Counted from the stretch's first letter, positions 42,303 to 52,245 are shown. The stretch is DNA of 64,000 nt from an uncultured Chloracidobacterium sp. (GCA_936914845.1 CAKZGE010000007.1:1-64000); one strand, 5' to 3'. The notes: generated from the letters alone by a model not told the origin. Made by a program: numbers and translations.

Positions 42303-43523
42303 ATGTCTAAATTCAAGATAGCATTAGGCGTGTGCGGCGGGATAGCAGCATATAAGGCGGTGGAGGTCATGCGTGGCTTGCAAAAGGCCGGGTGCGAAGT
42401 GGCAGTAGCAATGACGGAAAATGCGACGCAATTTGTTGCTCCACTAACATTCCGCGCATTTACTCAGGAATATACGATAGTTAACGACTATGACCGGGCG
42501 AACCCCGATTCGATCGCTCATATCAATTTTTCACAGAACGCCGATCTGATGCTGATAGTGCCGGCAACCGCAAATATTATCGGCAAATTTGCAAATGGGA
42601 TAGCTGATGATTTCATAAGTTCAACCTATTTAGCGTCAACTGTTCCGGTGCTGATCGCCCCGGCGATGAACGTGTCAATGTGGAACCACCCTGCTACGCA
42701 ACGCAATATTTCCAGGCTTAAGCAGGATGGCGTAGAAGTGATCGAGCCCATTGACGGGGAATTGGCGTGTCGCACCGTCGGCACCGGAAAGCTCGAAGAC
42801 GTAGAAAATATCGTTGCCCAGGTTTTGGCCAGGCTGCAAAAGGGACTGGAAAAAGCAGTTGAACAGGATCTCAGAGAAGAGAGACTTTTAATTACGGTCG
42901 GCGGTACGCGCGAGCCGATCGATCCGGTACGGTTCATTTCTAATCATTCGTCCGGCAAGATGGGTTTTGCGGTTGCCGAAGCCGCTGCTCGACGGGGTGC
43001 CGATGTAAAGATAATTGCGGGCACCACTACTGCGCCGGAACCTTCGGGAGTCAAAATTTTAAGGGCCTTATCGGCTAGTGAGATGTTTGATGCGGTTATG
43101 ACCGATCTTTCATCCGCTACTATTTTTGTCGGGGCGGCGGCGGTTGCGGATTATCGACCGGCAAACGCTCCATCAGACAAAATAAAGAAGCAAGATGCCG
43201 ATACAATGATGCTGGAATTGGTGAAAACTAAGGACATCTTAGATGAGGTTTCTAGAAAACGGCCTGTCGGGATGATCGTCGCGGGATTTGCTGCTGAAAC
43301 TAAAAACGTTCTTGAATATGCCCGGTCCAAAATGGAAAAGAAGGGATTAGATCTGGTCGTTGCGAACGATGTAACAAAGCAGGGGGCCGGCTTCAATACC
43401 GATACTAATATTGCGTCGATAGTAACGCGCGACAAAATACAAGAGCTGGCCATAATGCCAAAGATCGAACTGGCTGACAAAATATTGGACGCTATACTGC
43501 AGATCCGGAAAGAGCAAAACTAA
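42303..43523 (+). CDS. coaBC: phosphopantothenoylcysteine decarboxylase/synthetase
   Basis: This bifunctional coenzyme A biosynthesis protein joins cysteine to 4'-phosphopantothenate and decarboxylates the product. The FMN-binding CoaC half begins KIALGVCGGIAAYKAVEV (residues ~4-21) and includes PAMNVSMWNHPAT; the CoaB half has TVGGTREPIDPVRFISNHSSG split at ~residues 197-217. Start chosen at 42303 (406 residues). It is 1 bp ahead of the glycosylase gene. Confidence 0.96.
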   Translation: MSKFKIALGVCGGIAAYKAVEVMRGLQKAGCEVAVAMTENATQFVAPLTFRAFTQEYTIVNDYDRANPDSIAHINFSQNADLMLIVPATANIIGKFANGIADDFISSTYLASTVPVLIAPAMNVSMWNHPATQRNISRLKQDGVEVIEPIDGELACRTVGTGKLEDVENIVAQVLARLQKGLEKAVEQDLREERLLITVGGTREPIDPVRFISNHSSGKMGFAVAEAAARRGADVKIIAGTTTAPEPSGVKILRALSASEMFDAVMTDLSSATIFVGAAAVADYRPANAPSDKIKKQDADTMMLELVKTKDILDEVSRKRPVGMIVAGFAAETKNVLEYARSKMEKKGLDLVVANDVTKQGAGFNTDTNIASIVTRDKIQELAIMPKIELADKILDAILQIRKEQN

Positions 43524-43524
43524 A

Positions 43525-44472
43525 ATGACCAATTCAGGAATGCTCCATGAAATTCGCGAGCAGATCTTATATTTAAAAGAACTTGGTGTTGATTCCCTGG
43601 ACGTTCACCTTCCATGTGGTGATCAGGTCGAGAATGTGGAAGCGGCCAGCGATGCACGAGCGGCTTTTGTCAAGGAATTGCCTCCGGAAGGGTTGATCAG
43701 CTCCGCAAAAGGAGAGCAGCCGAGCACTACTCGCCCCATAGCTCAGGACCGAAGCAAATTGATCGTGCAAATGCCTAAGATCGGAAAAAGAGAAGCTCCG
43801 CTAGTCGGGGAAACTATTCAAAGTAGTTCGGCCGATACCGAACTGAAGATGATCGCTGCTGAGGGGGCTGAGCCAGGGGGACAGCGAGAGGAAACCTTTC
43901 CCGCGACCGTGGATACGATCGAATCGATCAGGGTTGAGATCGGGGCTGACTGCTCCCGTTGCACTTTGCATGGGGAACGGAAGCAGGTCGTTCAAAGTAC
44001 CGGAAACCTTAATGCCAGGCTAATGTTCGTTGGTGAAGCACCGGGAGCTGACGAGGACGAACAGGGGCTGCCGTTTGTTGGACGAGCAGGTCAATTGCTT
44101 ACTAAGATCATCGAATCCATAGGGTTCACCCGGGACGAAGTTTTCATCGGGAATATAAATAGATGCCGCCCTCCGGGTAATAGGCCCCCAACGCCTGCGG
44201 AAACTGCCGCTTGTCGTCCATTTTTGCTCCGGGAAATAGCTGTACTTCGTCCGCAGGTAATTGTCGTGTTAGGCACAACCGCGGCTCATAATTTGCTTCA
44301 AATAAAAACGCCTATATCGAAGATCCGGGGTCATTTTCATGAATACTTTGGTGTGAAAGTTATGCCTACCTTTCATCCGGCCTATTTGCTTCGCGACCCA
44401 CACAAGAAGCGTGAAGTATGGGAGGATATGAAGAAGGTGAGAGATCATTTGGCCGAGAACTCTTCTCGATGA
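43525..44472 (+). CDS. uracil-DNA glycosylase, family 4-like
   Basis: Removes uracil from DNA. The C-terminal ~190 residues have the glycosylase motif GEAPGADEDEQGLPFVGRAG, the second conserved FHPAYLLRDP, and cysteines (CSRC, CRPP, CRPFL) that fit the 4Fe-4S cluster of families 4 and 5. The N-terminal ~125 residues are a low-complexity extension with no recognised fold. It begins 1 bp after coaBC. Confidence 0.9.
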   Translation: MTNSGMLHEIREQILYLKELGVDSLDVHLPCGDQVENVEAASDARAAFVKELPPEGLISSAKGEQPSTTRPIAQDRSKLIVQMPKIGKREAPLVGETIQSSSADTELKMIAAEGAEPGGQREETFPATVDTIESIRVEIGADCSRCTLHGERKQVVQSTGNLNARLMFVGEAPGADEDEQGLPFVGRAGQLLTKIIESIGFTRDEVFIGNINRCRPPGNRPPTPAETAACRPFLLREIAVLRPQVIVVLGTTAAHNLLQIKTPISKIRGHFHEYFGVKVMPTFHPAYLLRDPHKKREVWEDMKKVRDHLAENSSR

Positions 44473-44491
44473 TCAATAGAACAGTAAAATT

Positions 44492-45559
44492 ATGAAACGA
44501 ATTATCAGCATATTTCTTTGTGCCTTCGTGCTTCTACCGGCGGCGGCGTTGATGCAGAAAGCGCCTCTTGGTGAGATCAAGCAGCTTCAAAGCCCTCAAA
44601 AGCCACGTTTGGGTTTTATGATCCATGGCGGGGCCGGTGTCATGAAAAAGGGTTCGATCTCGCCTGAGAAAGAAAAAGAATACCGCGAGAAGCTTCAACA
44701 GGCGGTTTTGGCCGGGTATAAAGAGCTTCAATCGGGCAAATCGTCGCTCGACGCCGTCGAAATTGCGGTGAAGATCCTTGAGGATTCACCTCTGTTCAAT
44801 GCGGGCAAGGGAGCGGTGTTTACTCATGATGGTAAAAATGAGCTCGATGCATCAATAATGGATGGAAAGACGCTCGCGGCCGGGGCCGTAGCCGGTCTGC
44901 GGCATATTCGGAATCCGATATCATTGGCAAGAGCGGTAATGGAGAGATCGGAACACGTAATGATGGTTGGTGAAGGGGCGGAGAATTTTGCTCGTGAGCA
45001 GAAATTCGAGTTCGTTGACGAGAAATACTTCTGGACGCAGGACCGATGGGACCAATTGCAAGACATTTTGAAGAAGGAAAAGGAGACTACGCCGGATAGC
45101 CCTAAGCCGGGGACCGTCTCAAAAAATAGAAAACCCGAAGGAAGGTTCGGTACTGTCGGAGCCGTTGCCCTTGATAAGGATGGAAATTTAGCGGCAGGGA
45201 CATCTACCGGCGGGATGACAAATAAGAGGTTCGGGCGCGTCGGCGATTCACCGATCATCGGAGCAGGCACCTATGCCAACAACAATTCCTGCGCGGTGTC
45301 GGCTACCGGGTGGGGCGAGTATTTTATCCGTCTTGGCGTAGCCCGCGACATTTCGGCACAAATGGAATACTTGGCGATGCCCATTCAGCAAGCAGCGGAT
45401 GCAGTGATAAAGAATAAGCTGCAAAAACTCGGGGGAGACGGCGGCATTATAGCAATAGACAAATATGGGAATATGGCGGTTTCCTTTAATACTGAGGGCA
45501 TGTTTCGTGCATACATAGATGTAACGGGGAAGCCGGTGGTAGAGATATATCAAAATTGA
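44492..45559 (+). CDS. isoaspartyl peptidase/L-asparaginase, exported
   Basis: An Ntn-hydrolase of the plant-type asparaginase family. It matures by self-cleavage before Thr221, seen in GRFGTVGAVAL, and GTSTGGM follows. A signal peptide (residues ~1-22) indicates export. Family blocks HGGAGV, DAVEIAVKILEDSPLFNAGKG and NELDASIMDG are present. The 355-residue length is normal for an exported form. The stop overlaps the cinA start by one base. Confidence 0.93.
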   Translation: MKRIISIFLCAFVLLPAAALMQKAPLGEIKQLQSPQKPRLGFMIHGGAGVMKKGSISPEKEKEYREKLQQAVLAGYKELQSGKSSLDAVEIAVKILEDSPLFNAGKGAVFTHDGKNELDASIMDGKTLAAGAVAGLRHIRNPISLARAVMERSEHVMMVGEGAENFAREQKFEFVDEKYFWTQDRWDQLQDILKKEKETTPDSPKPGTVSKNRKPEGRFGTVGAVALDKDGNLAAGTSTGGMTNKRFGRVGDSPIIGAGTYANNNSCAVSATGWGEYFIRLGVARDISAQMEYLAMPIQQAADAVIKNKLQKLGGDGGIIAIDKYGNMAVSFNTEGMFRAYIDVTGKPVVEIYQN

Positions 45560-46842
45560 TGAGAACTGCGGAAATAATTGCCGTCGGTTCGGAATTGCTG
45601 ACGCCGGAAAAAACCGATACCAATAGTCTTTGGTTAACGGAAAAGCTCGACAATATCGGTATCGAGGTAATGCTCAAGACGATCGTCGGCGATGACGAGG
45701 CGCGGCTGGAAGAAGCTATCAAGGACGCGCTAAAACGGTCCGATCTGGTTGTTACGACCGGAGGGCTCGGACCAACCGACGACGATGTCACTCGTCAGGT
45801 TTCTGCCAGAGCAATTGGCCGTGATCTGGTCTATCACGAAGAACTCGAACAACAACTCCGAGATAGGTTCCGTATGTGGGGCAGAGAGATGCCGGAGATC
45901 AATAAACGGCAAGCGTACGTCGTCGATGGAGCGGACATACTGCCCAATCCCAATGGATCCGCGGTTGGAATGTTTATAGAAGTTTCGGGGAAGAATCTCG
46001 TTGTGTTGCCGGGCCCACCTCGCGAAATGAGGCCGATGTTTGAAGATCGAGTGATGAAAAAGCTCCAGCGGTCATCGGGAACTGCCGCTGTTACGAGACG
46101 GGTTCTCAGAGTTGTTGGTATGGGTGAATCCGCTGTAGATGAAGCTGCCGCCCCGATCTACAACTCCATCCAGAACCTTCAGACATCAATATTGTTCAAT
46201 AAAAGTGAGGTAGAGATACATCTTTCCGCCAGATCGGTTTCTCCCGAACGCTCTGAACAAGCGATCGAAGAGGCTGTCAACCGGATCGTCGCTGTGCTTG
46301 GCAAAGCGGTTTTTACAACTAATAACGAGAAACTTGAAGAGGTGGTCATGAAGATGTTCGTTGAGCGGGATGCCACACTTTCTTTGGCTGAAAGCTGCAC
46401 GGGCGGATTAATTGCTGCCCGGCTGACAGATGTGGCGGGTTCCTCTCGATATTTTCTGGAAGGAGCCGTTACCTATTCCAACGAAGCAAAGATCCAGCGT
46501 TTGGCGGTAGCTCGCGAAACTATCGAAAAGAACGGGGCGGTTAGTAGTGAAACAGCAGAAGAAATGGCTGCGGGGATACGAAAGGTGTCCGGTTCAACAC
46601 ATTCGGTTTCGGTCACGGGTATTGCCGGTCCGGAGGGCGGCACAGACCAAAAGCCGGTCGGCACTGTTTATATAGGATATTCGGGGCCGACGGGAACTCG
46701 TTCGATACGGCTCATTCTGCCGGGCGATCGCTATCTGATCCGTTGGCGGACAAGTTCTGCGGCTCTCGACTACTTGCGAAGGCAGCTTTTGAAGGAATCT
46801 GAACATCAGGACATGAGCAATTTATCAAATGGCGTTGTATAG
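45559..46842 (+). CDS. cinA: CinA family nicotinamide-nucleotide deamidase
   Basis: The N-terminal half (MRTAEIIAVGSELL, GGLGPTDDDVTR) is the MoaB-like CinA domain; the C-terminal half (SLAESCTGGLIAARLTDVAGSS, residues ~275-295) is the PncC-like nicotinamide mononucleotide deamidase. The enzyme recycles NMN. The ATG at 45559 shares one base with the asparaginase stop. Its end overlaps the next gene by 14 bp. Length 427 is normal. Confidence 0.94.
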   Translation: MRTAEIIAVGSELLTPEKTDTNSLWLTEKLDNIGIEVMLKTIVGDDEARLEEAIKDALKRSDLVVTTGGLGPTDDDVTRQVSARAIGRDLVYHEELEQQLRDRFRMWGREMPEINKRQAYVVDGADILPNPNGSAVGMFIEVSGKNLVVLPGPPREMRPMFEDRVMKKLQRSSGTAAVTRRVLRVVGMGESAVDEAAAPIYNSIQNLQTSILFNKSEVEIHLSARSVSPERSEQAIEEAVNRIVAVLGKAVFTTNNEKLEEVVMKMFVERDATLSLAESCTGGLIAARLTDVAGSSRYFLEGAVTYSNEAKIQRLAVARETIEKNGAVSSETAEEMAAGIRKVSGSTHSVSVTGIAGPEGGTDQKPVGTVYIGYSGPTGTRSIRLILPGDRYLIRWRTSSAALDYLRRQLLKESEHQDMSNLSNGVV

Positions 46843-47566
46843 CAAGATCATTAAGAGACTGGGCGAATTTCGCAGTTTGACACCTTTGGCGGCAATTACC
46901 ACTTTTCTGCCGATGGCGGGTAGTTCGGTATTGCTTTTGGTTGGATATCCTTTGGGCATATGGTTGCGCGAAAACTGGATGATCGGAGCACCGGCATACT
47001 TCATAGGTGTGCTCATTTTCTGCGGAGCGGCCCTTTTGCCTACGAACGTCATTGGTTTGATCGGTGGCTGGGCATTTAGTTTTGATCTTGGGATCGTGGT
47101 GTTGATGGCCGGTATCGTCGGAGCTTCGCTTGTCTCTTACGTTGTGCACCAACGGATCACCTCTTCAAATTTGAGTGACATTGCGGAAAGGCATCCGAAG
47201 GCAAGAGCGGTCTATCACGCTTTGGTCGGGCGGGGATTTTGGCGGACGACGCTGATCGTATTTCTGCTAAGGCTTTCGATAGTAATGCCGTTCGCCTTCA
47301 CCAATTTTCTACTGGCGTCGGCCAAGGTCTCGTGGAAGTCTTTTACTGTGGGAACATTATTCGGAATGCTCCCGCGATCTTCGGCTGTGGTCTTTGCCGG
47401 AGCAAGCCTGTCGGAATTGGATCTCAATAACACGGGGGATCTATGGATCATAGCGCTAGGCTTGATCGCGACAATGGCTGCAATGATCGTAATGTCGATC
47501 GTTGGTCGGCGAGCTCTTGAGAATTTGACCTTAAACAGTGAGCTATTAGCTCGTGATAGGGAATAA
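46829..47566 (+). CDS. VTT (TVP38/TMEM64/DedA-type) membrane protein
   Basis: A 245-residue protein with about five hydrophobic segments. A stretch GRGFWRTTLIVFLLRLSIVMPFAFTNFLLA (residues ~130-160, quoted in part only: LRLSIVMPFAF) shows the conserved Arg and Pro/Asn pattern of VTT proteins, which may move phospholipids across the membrane. It overlaps cinA by 14 bp. Substrate unknown. Confidence 0.85.
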   Translation: MALYSKIIKRLGEFRSLTPLAAITTFLPMAGSSVLLLVGYPLGIWLRENWMIGAPAYFIGVLIFCGAALLPTNVIGLIGGWAFSFDLGIVVLMAGIVGASLVSYVVHQRITSSNLSDIAERHPKARAVYHALVGRGFWRTTLIVFLLRLSIVMPFAFTNFLLASAKVSWKSFTVGTLFGMLPRSSAVVFAGASLSELDLNNTGDLWIIALGLIATMAAMIVMSIVGRRALENLTLNSELLARDRE

Positions 47567-47626
47567 CACCGTTTTGTGGAAAAAGAAGAGCGGAGTTTGC
47601 ATTTTGATAAATTTGCGATGAAAATT

Positions 47627-47655
47627 TACCGAGGAAGAAACCGCCTGTTTATAAT
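47627..47655 (+). promoter_or_regulatory. candidate promoter of the secretin cluster
   Basis: TATAAT at 47650-47655 is a perfect -10 box, with TTACCG (47627-47632) 17 bp upstream as a poor -35 box. It would give a ~92-nt leader before the secretin gene. This gap contains no gene. Confidence 0.35.
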
Positions 47656-47753
47656 GACAACCGGTTTTGAAACTTTCCGAATGACGGTGCGTGTAATGCC
47701 GGTATAAGGCGTTACTGCGCGATCGGTTTAACACTAAAAATATACGGCTAAAT

Positions 47754-50249
47754 ATGAAGATCTCTGGCTTTTTACGCATTCCACTCGCTATTGTGCTGAC
47801 ATTCTCGTTGCTTTCGCCACTATCCGCGGCGGCGTTTGGTGACGGCAAAAAGTTTTTCAACAAGGGAATGAAGCACGAGGTTGCTGAGGAATGGGATCTT
47901 GCCGCCGAGCAATTCGCACTGGCCGTCAGTGAAAATCCGAAGAATCCAGAGTACCGACTTCACCTGCAGCGGGCGCTATTTCAAGCTTCGCAAATGTTCA
48001 TGCGCAAAGGAAAGACCGCTTCCGAACAAAAGGATTTCGAAGGGGCATATCTTGCATTTCGTAAAGCGTATGCCTTTGACCCGACCAATGAACTAGCGAA
48101 ATCTGAAATGGCCCGAATGGTGCGTTTGCAGGAGGAGGTTCAGAAGGGGAAAGATCCGAACCGCGTCGAGCAGGACGACAAGAATAATTTCGTGCCGGCC
48201 GGATACGCAAAACAACAAAAAGGACCCTCCGTCAGCGTTCCGCAAAAATTTGAACAGCTTCGAAATCTTCCGTTCCCGGGAGGAATAGATCTACAAACGA
48301 TCATTAAGGACCTTGCGCGTACGCTTGATCTAAACGTTTTGTTCGATGCGGAATCGAGGCTTGATGGGCGTAAGGTTAAGATCGATCTGATAAATGTAAC
48401 GCCGGCCAAAGGGTTGGACTACATTTTTCTTCAGGAAAATCTGTTCTTTCAGCGGGTCGGGCCGAGAACCATTTTGGTTGCCTCAAACAATCGCAGGATC
48501 AATCTTCAACAATTGGTATTGCGAACATTCTATCTGGCGAACGCAGACCCGAAAAAGGTAAAGCCGCTGATCATGCAGGCTATTCCTCCGCAGCCGGGCC
48601 GGAGCCAAACCATCGTGCTGGAGGACGAGCCAACCAACAGCTTGACCGTTCGGGACACCGAGGAAAACGTCCGATTGATCGGCCGTTTGATACAATCGCT
48701 CGACAAGGACCGTGCCGAGGTGGTGATGGATGTAGCCATCTATGAGGTGAATAAGTCGGACCTGCTAAAGCTTGGCAATCAGATCGGTTCGGAAGCGGGC
48801 TTGTCCAACATCGGCGGTGTCGGAATTCCTTTGATCCGCACCGGCCCGTCCCAACCGATCACGGGTGGAATGCCGTCTAACGCGCTCAATATGTTGGGCT
48901 ACGCCGATGCGTTCGCTACGGCGCTTGGATTGCCGATCAGTACTTTTCAGGCTTTTCAGTCTAATAATAATACGAAATTGATCGCGTCCACGCAGATCCA
49001 CGCCTTCAACAACGAAGATTCTTCGGCCCGTATCGGGCAGCGTGTCCCGGTGAGAACAGCCTCGTTCGCACCTATCGCTAACAGCGGAAATAACAACAAC
49101 AATAATTTCATTGGTGATGTTTACAACTACGAGCAGGTCGGACTGACACTTAAATTCAAACCGATCGTTTTTCCCAATCAAGATGTCCAAGTTGCTATGG
49201 AGATCGAATCAAAGGATGTCGCAGGCACCTTGACACAGCAACCAGTATTTATTGAACGAACGATCAAGGGTACCGCCCGCGTTCAGAATAATAAAACTTT
49301 GTTACTTGCCGGCGTGGCACAAAACAGCGAAACGAAAGGTCGTGCAGGATTGCCTTTAGTCGGGCTGATCCCGATTTTAGGGCGTCTATTTACTGCTCCA
49401 ACGCGAGATAACCGCCAGGTCGATATCGTCATGGCTATAACGCCGAGGGTTATCCGAGCTCCTGCTATTTTGCCGGATGACGAGGTTGAAAGACCGACAG
49501 GAAGTGTGGCTACGCCCACCAATGGCTCCCTTGAGGCTTTGATCGTCGAAGAAGAAAGGGAAGAGCTTTTGGCTGCGGCCCGCCGCCTTCCTGCATCACC
49601 GGTCGTACAGCTGCCGGATGCCTTGCCGGAATATGTTCAGGCGAGTAATTTGAATCAAGGTCAAACGCCTGAAACCGGGTTGAGCATCCAAGGTGAGCCG
49701 AAGCCGATGCCTGGATCATCCCCCGATCTATCCGCGATGGGCATTAAGCCGATAGGAGCGACTGTAAAGAGTTTTGATGTGAACAGAACTTCGCTTACTT
49801 CACCAAGTTCGAATGGATCCGAAGCGGTCGTGCGGGGGGCACCTGAAGCGAATGCCCCGCTCGAAGCATCTTTCCGACTTGCTTCCGACCCCGCGGAAAT
49901 GAAAAAGGGTGAAAAGGCTAGGATCGCTATATTGGTTGAAGGTTCCACGGCCTTTAGGTCCGCGATATTGGGACTGCGTTTTGACGGGAAAAAGACCGCC
50001 GTTCGAACGGTATTCCTCGGCGATGTTTTTGGAAAATCCGCAATAGGGGTTGCAAGTGTCCCTTTTGTCAATCAAAACGGTAAAATGTATGTCTCATTGA
50101 CATCATCCGAGGGTACAGCAAGCGGACAGGGAATTTTAGCTTACGTCGAAATAGAGGCTCTGGAGGACGGAAAGCCAAAACTGGTCTTTGAAAAGGATGT
50201 AATGAATTTGCTCTCATCCGACGGGAAGAACTTTTTGATCAAGTTTTAG
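47754..50249 (+). CDS. secretin (PilQ/GspD type) with TPR and cohesin-like domains
   Basis: The outer-membrane channel of type IV pili or type II secretion. The 831 residues begin with a signal peptide (~1-27), then TPR-like helices (~30-125), N0/STN and N1 domains (~175-325, ITLNVLFDAESRLDG region), the secretin domain (~330-575, ending in VDIVMAITPRVIRAP), a Ser/Pro-rich linker and a C-terminal ~125-residue domain (FRLASDPAEMKKGEKARIAIL onward) of cohesin-like type. Followed by two pseudopilins. Confidence 0.88.
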   Translation: MKISGFLRIPLAIVLTFSLLSPLSAAAFGDGKKFFNKGMKHEVAEEWDLAAEQFALAVSENPKNPEYRLHLQRALFQASQMFMRKGKTASEQKDFEGAYLAFRKAYAFDPTNELAKSEMARMVRLQEEVQKGKDPNRVEQDDKNNFVPAGYAKQQKGPSVSVPQKFEQLRNLPFPGGIDLQTIIKDLARTLDLNVLFDAESRLDGRKVKIDLINVTPAKGLDYIFLQENLFFQRVGPRTILVASNNRRINLQQLVLRTFYLANADPKKVKPLIMQAIPPQPGRSQTIVLEDEPTNSLTVRDTEENVRLIGRLIQSLDKDRAEVVMDVAIYEVNKSDLLKLGNQIGSEAGLSNIGGVGIPLIRTGPSQPITGGMPSNALNMLGYADAFATALGLPISTFQAFQSNNNTKLIASTQIHAFNNEDSSARIGQRVPVRTASFAPIANSGNNNNNNFIGDVYNYEQVGLTLKFKPIVFPNQDVQVAMEIESKDVAGTLTQQPVFIERTIKGTARVQNNKTLLLAGVAQNSETKGRAGLPLVGLIPILGRLFTAPTRDNRQVDIVMAITPRVIRAPAILPDDEVERPTGSVATPTNGSLEALIVEEEREELLAAARRLPASPVVQLPDALPEYVQASNLNQGQTPETGLSIQGEPKPMPGSSPDLSAMGIKPIGATVKSFDVNRTSLTSPSSNGSEAVVRGAPEANAPLEASFRLASDPAEMKKGEKARIAILVEGSTAFRSAILGLRFDGKKTAVRTVFLGDVFGKSAIGVASVPFVNQNGKMYVSLTSSEGTASGQGILAYVEIEALEDGKPKLVFEKDVMNLLSSDGKNFLIKF

Positions 50250-50259
50250 CATTATAGGT

Positions 50260-50925
50260 ATGAAGGCAATAGCGACCTATCTTAGAAGAGTTCACGATAG
50301 AAATGGCGGATTTACGCTTTTCGAACTGATCGTGACCCTTTCTGTATTGGCGATCTTGGTTGCGGGAACGATACCTCTTATGCAAAATACCGCGCGCCGG
50401 AACAAGGAACAGCGGCTGCGGGAATCATTGCGGTTGATGCGGCAGGCTATCGATGAATTCAAAAGAGATACTCTTGGTGCGTGTCCGCTTGGGGCTGTAA
50501 CGACGGGCAACCCAACCGGGAATGGTATGGGGCCCGCACAGCAGGCGGCCCCCGCCGATCCACGGAGTCGGGTGGTGATCAATGATTGCACTATCTTCGA
50601 TTCAGAAAACCTCGATAGATATCCGCCCTCGCTTGACATCCTGGCCGAAGGCGTCAAGGTCAAAGAACGAATGCCTAATATGACCGGCGGAAGCGGTATC
50701 CGCGATGGGCAACGGCAAGCGACGGAAATGAATCAGGTGGAGGACGTCTTAAAGATCTACTTGCGAGAGATCCCGATCGATCCGATGACCGGGGAAAGGG
50801 AATGGAGATTGCGATCTTCTTATCAAGAAAAAGATACCGAATCGTGGGATAACATTAACGTTTTTGATGTTAGCTCGACCTCCGAAGAAGAAGGGTTGAA
50901 CGGGGAAAAATATAGTGATTGGTAG
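50260..50925 (+). CDS. type II secretion/type IV pilus pseudopilin (GspG-like)
   Basis: The class III leader GGFTLFELIVTLSVLAILVAG puts the prepilin peptidase cleavage after Gly and a Glu at mature position 5. The 221-residue length is longer than for a simple GspG, with an acidic C-terminus. It has the pattern of a major pseudopilin and lies 10 bp after the secretin gene. Its 3' end overlaps the next gene. Confidence 0.85.
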   Translation: MKAIATYLRRVHDRNGGFTLFELIVTLSVLAILVAGTIPLMQNTARRNKEQRLRESLRLMRQAIDEFKRDTLGACPLGAVTTGNPTGNGMGPAQQAAPADPRSRVVINDCTIFDSENLDRYPPSLDILAEGVKVKERMPNMTGGSGIRDGQRQATEMNQVEDVLKIYLREIPIDPMTGEREWRLRSSYQEKDTESWDNINVFDVSSTSEEEGLNGEKYSDW

Positions 50926-51316
50926 AGGGATGTTAAAAAGAGGCGAAGGCGGCTTTTCATTGTTGGAGTTAATGATCGCGATGTTTATCGTTATCATTTT
51001 GCTTTCGGTCGCCATACCAACCTATCAACGCTCCGTGCAGCAGGCTCGCGAAACAGTGCTGAAAGAAAATTTGTGGCAGATCAGACGTTCGATCGACCAA
51101 TTCACTGCCGACAAAGGCAAGCCCCCCAAATCGGTAGAGGAACTTGTCGAACAAAAGTATTTGCGAGAAAAGCCCATTGATCCTATCGCGGATAAGCGTG
51201 AATGGAACGAGATACAGACGGACAGTTCCGTCGGCGAATCAATGCAGGGTCTTCAAAATGTAAAAAGCACCGCCGATGGAGAAGATTCACAGGGTGTTCC
51301 CTTTAACGAATATTAA
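50915..51316 (+). CDS. type II secretion/type IV pilus pseudopilin
   Basis: A 133-residue protein with the leader GEGGFSLLELMIAMFIVIILL. The GTG at 50915 lies 10 bp inside the previous gene, after GGGGAAAAATATA; an ATG at 50930 is an alternative start. A GspG-like C-terminal part has KGKPPKSVEELVEQ. The two pseudopilins differ in sequence, so they probably have separate roles. Confidence 0.85.
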   Translation: MIGRGMLKRGEGGFSLLELMIAMFIVIILLSVAIPTYQRSVQQARETVLKENLWQIRRSIDQFTADKGKPPKSVEELVEQKYLREKPIDPIADKREWNEIQTDSSVGESMQGLQNVKSTADGEDSQGVPFNEY

Positions 51317-52245
51317 TGCTCGATTTTTTAACCGCACCAAGTTTTCCAAAAGCAGCGATCGGATTTGAGCGCGGTGCCGTGACAGCATTGGCACTTCGCA
51401 AGGAAAGCGGCGGTTTTGCCGTTAGCCAAGCGGCGTCGGTCGAATTGCCTGATACATTGCTTGCTTCCGGCTTCCTTGACAGAAATATCGCCAGTGTTAA
51501 GGAATTGCGCGTGTTCATAGAAGAGGCGATAACCTCGGCAGGTCTTTTGAACCAAAAAAAATGGTCGGCTTCGCTGCCGGGCAATACAGCTCGCTCAGCA
51601 ATAATTACCATGGAAACCGCCGCAGCGGGAAAGGGAGAAGCTGAGGAGATCGTAGATTGGAAGACGGAACAAGCTTTCGGGATCTCCATTAATGAAATGA
51701 GGGTCTCGCGTGTGAAAATTGCTGCGGATAGTCAAAATCGCACCCGTTATTTTGCCACTGCTGTTAAGTTGAGCGTTCTGGACGAATATGAGAGCGTCTT
51801 CGAAGGATTCGGCTGGGATGTTGGTTTGGTATTACCGCGTGCGGTAAGCGAATCAAAATGGCTCGCGAAGGATTCGAAGACTACAGATTCGATCCTAATA
51901 AGTTTACAGGCGGATGGATTCACCGCAGTTCTGTTGCGAGACGGCGAGCCGAATGTCGTGCGTACAGTTACTTGTACAGTATCGGAAAGGGATGACGAAA
52001 TCTATCGTTTGCTTATGTTTTACAGCGACCGTTTCGGAGGCGATTCCGGAACCCGGGCTCTCGACCGTCTGTTAGTTGTAGGGCCTGATCTGCTGCCGGC
52101 GAAGATCAAGGAAATTTCCACGGAGGCCTTGGGGCGAGCCATACGTATCCTGACTCCGGCGGAGATAGGCTTTTCATATCCTGAGGGATCGTTTAGGTTT
52201 GAAGACCTTGCAGCACCCGCCGGACTTGCGTCTTTTGGTGCCTAG
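51316..52245 (+). CDS. PilM/GspL-like pilus assembly protein
   Basis: A 309-residue protein with an actin-like pattern: PKAAIGFERGAVTALAL near the start, a central SLPGNTARSAII-like stretch and VIVGPDLLP-like region near the end. In type IV pilus clusters PilM sits in the cytoplasm and binds PilN. It shares one base with the pseudopilin stop (TAATG). No PilN, PilO or ATPase gene follows; the next gene is on the other strand. Confidence 0.65.
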   Translation: MLDFLTAPSFPKAAIGFERGAVTALALRKESGGFAVSQAASVELPDTLLASGFLDRNIASVKELRVFIEEAITSAGLLNQKKWSASLPGNTARSAIITMETAAAGKGEAEEIVDWKTEQAFGISINEMRVSRVKIAADSQNRTRYFATAVKLSVLDEYESVFEGFGWDVGLVLPRAVSESKWLAKDSKTTDSILISLQADGFTAVLLRDGEPNVVRTVTCTVSERDDEIYRLLMFYSDRFGGDSGTRALDRLLVVGPDLLPAKIKEISTEALGRAIRILTPAEIGFSYPEGSFRFEDLAAPAGLASFGA

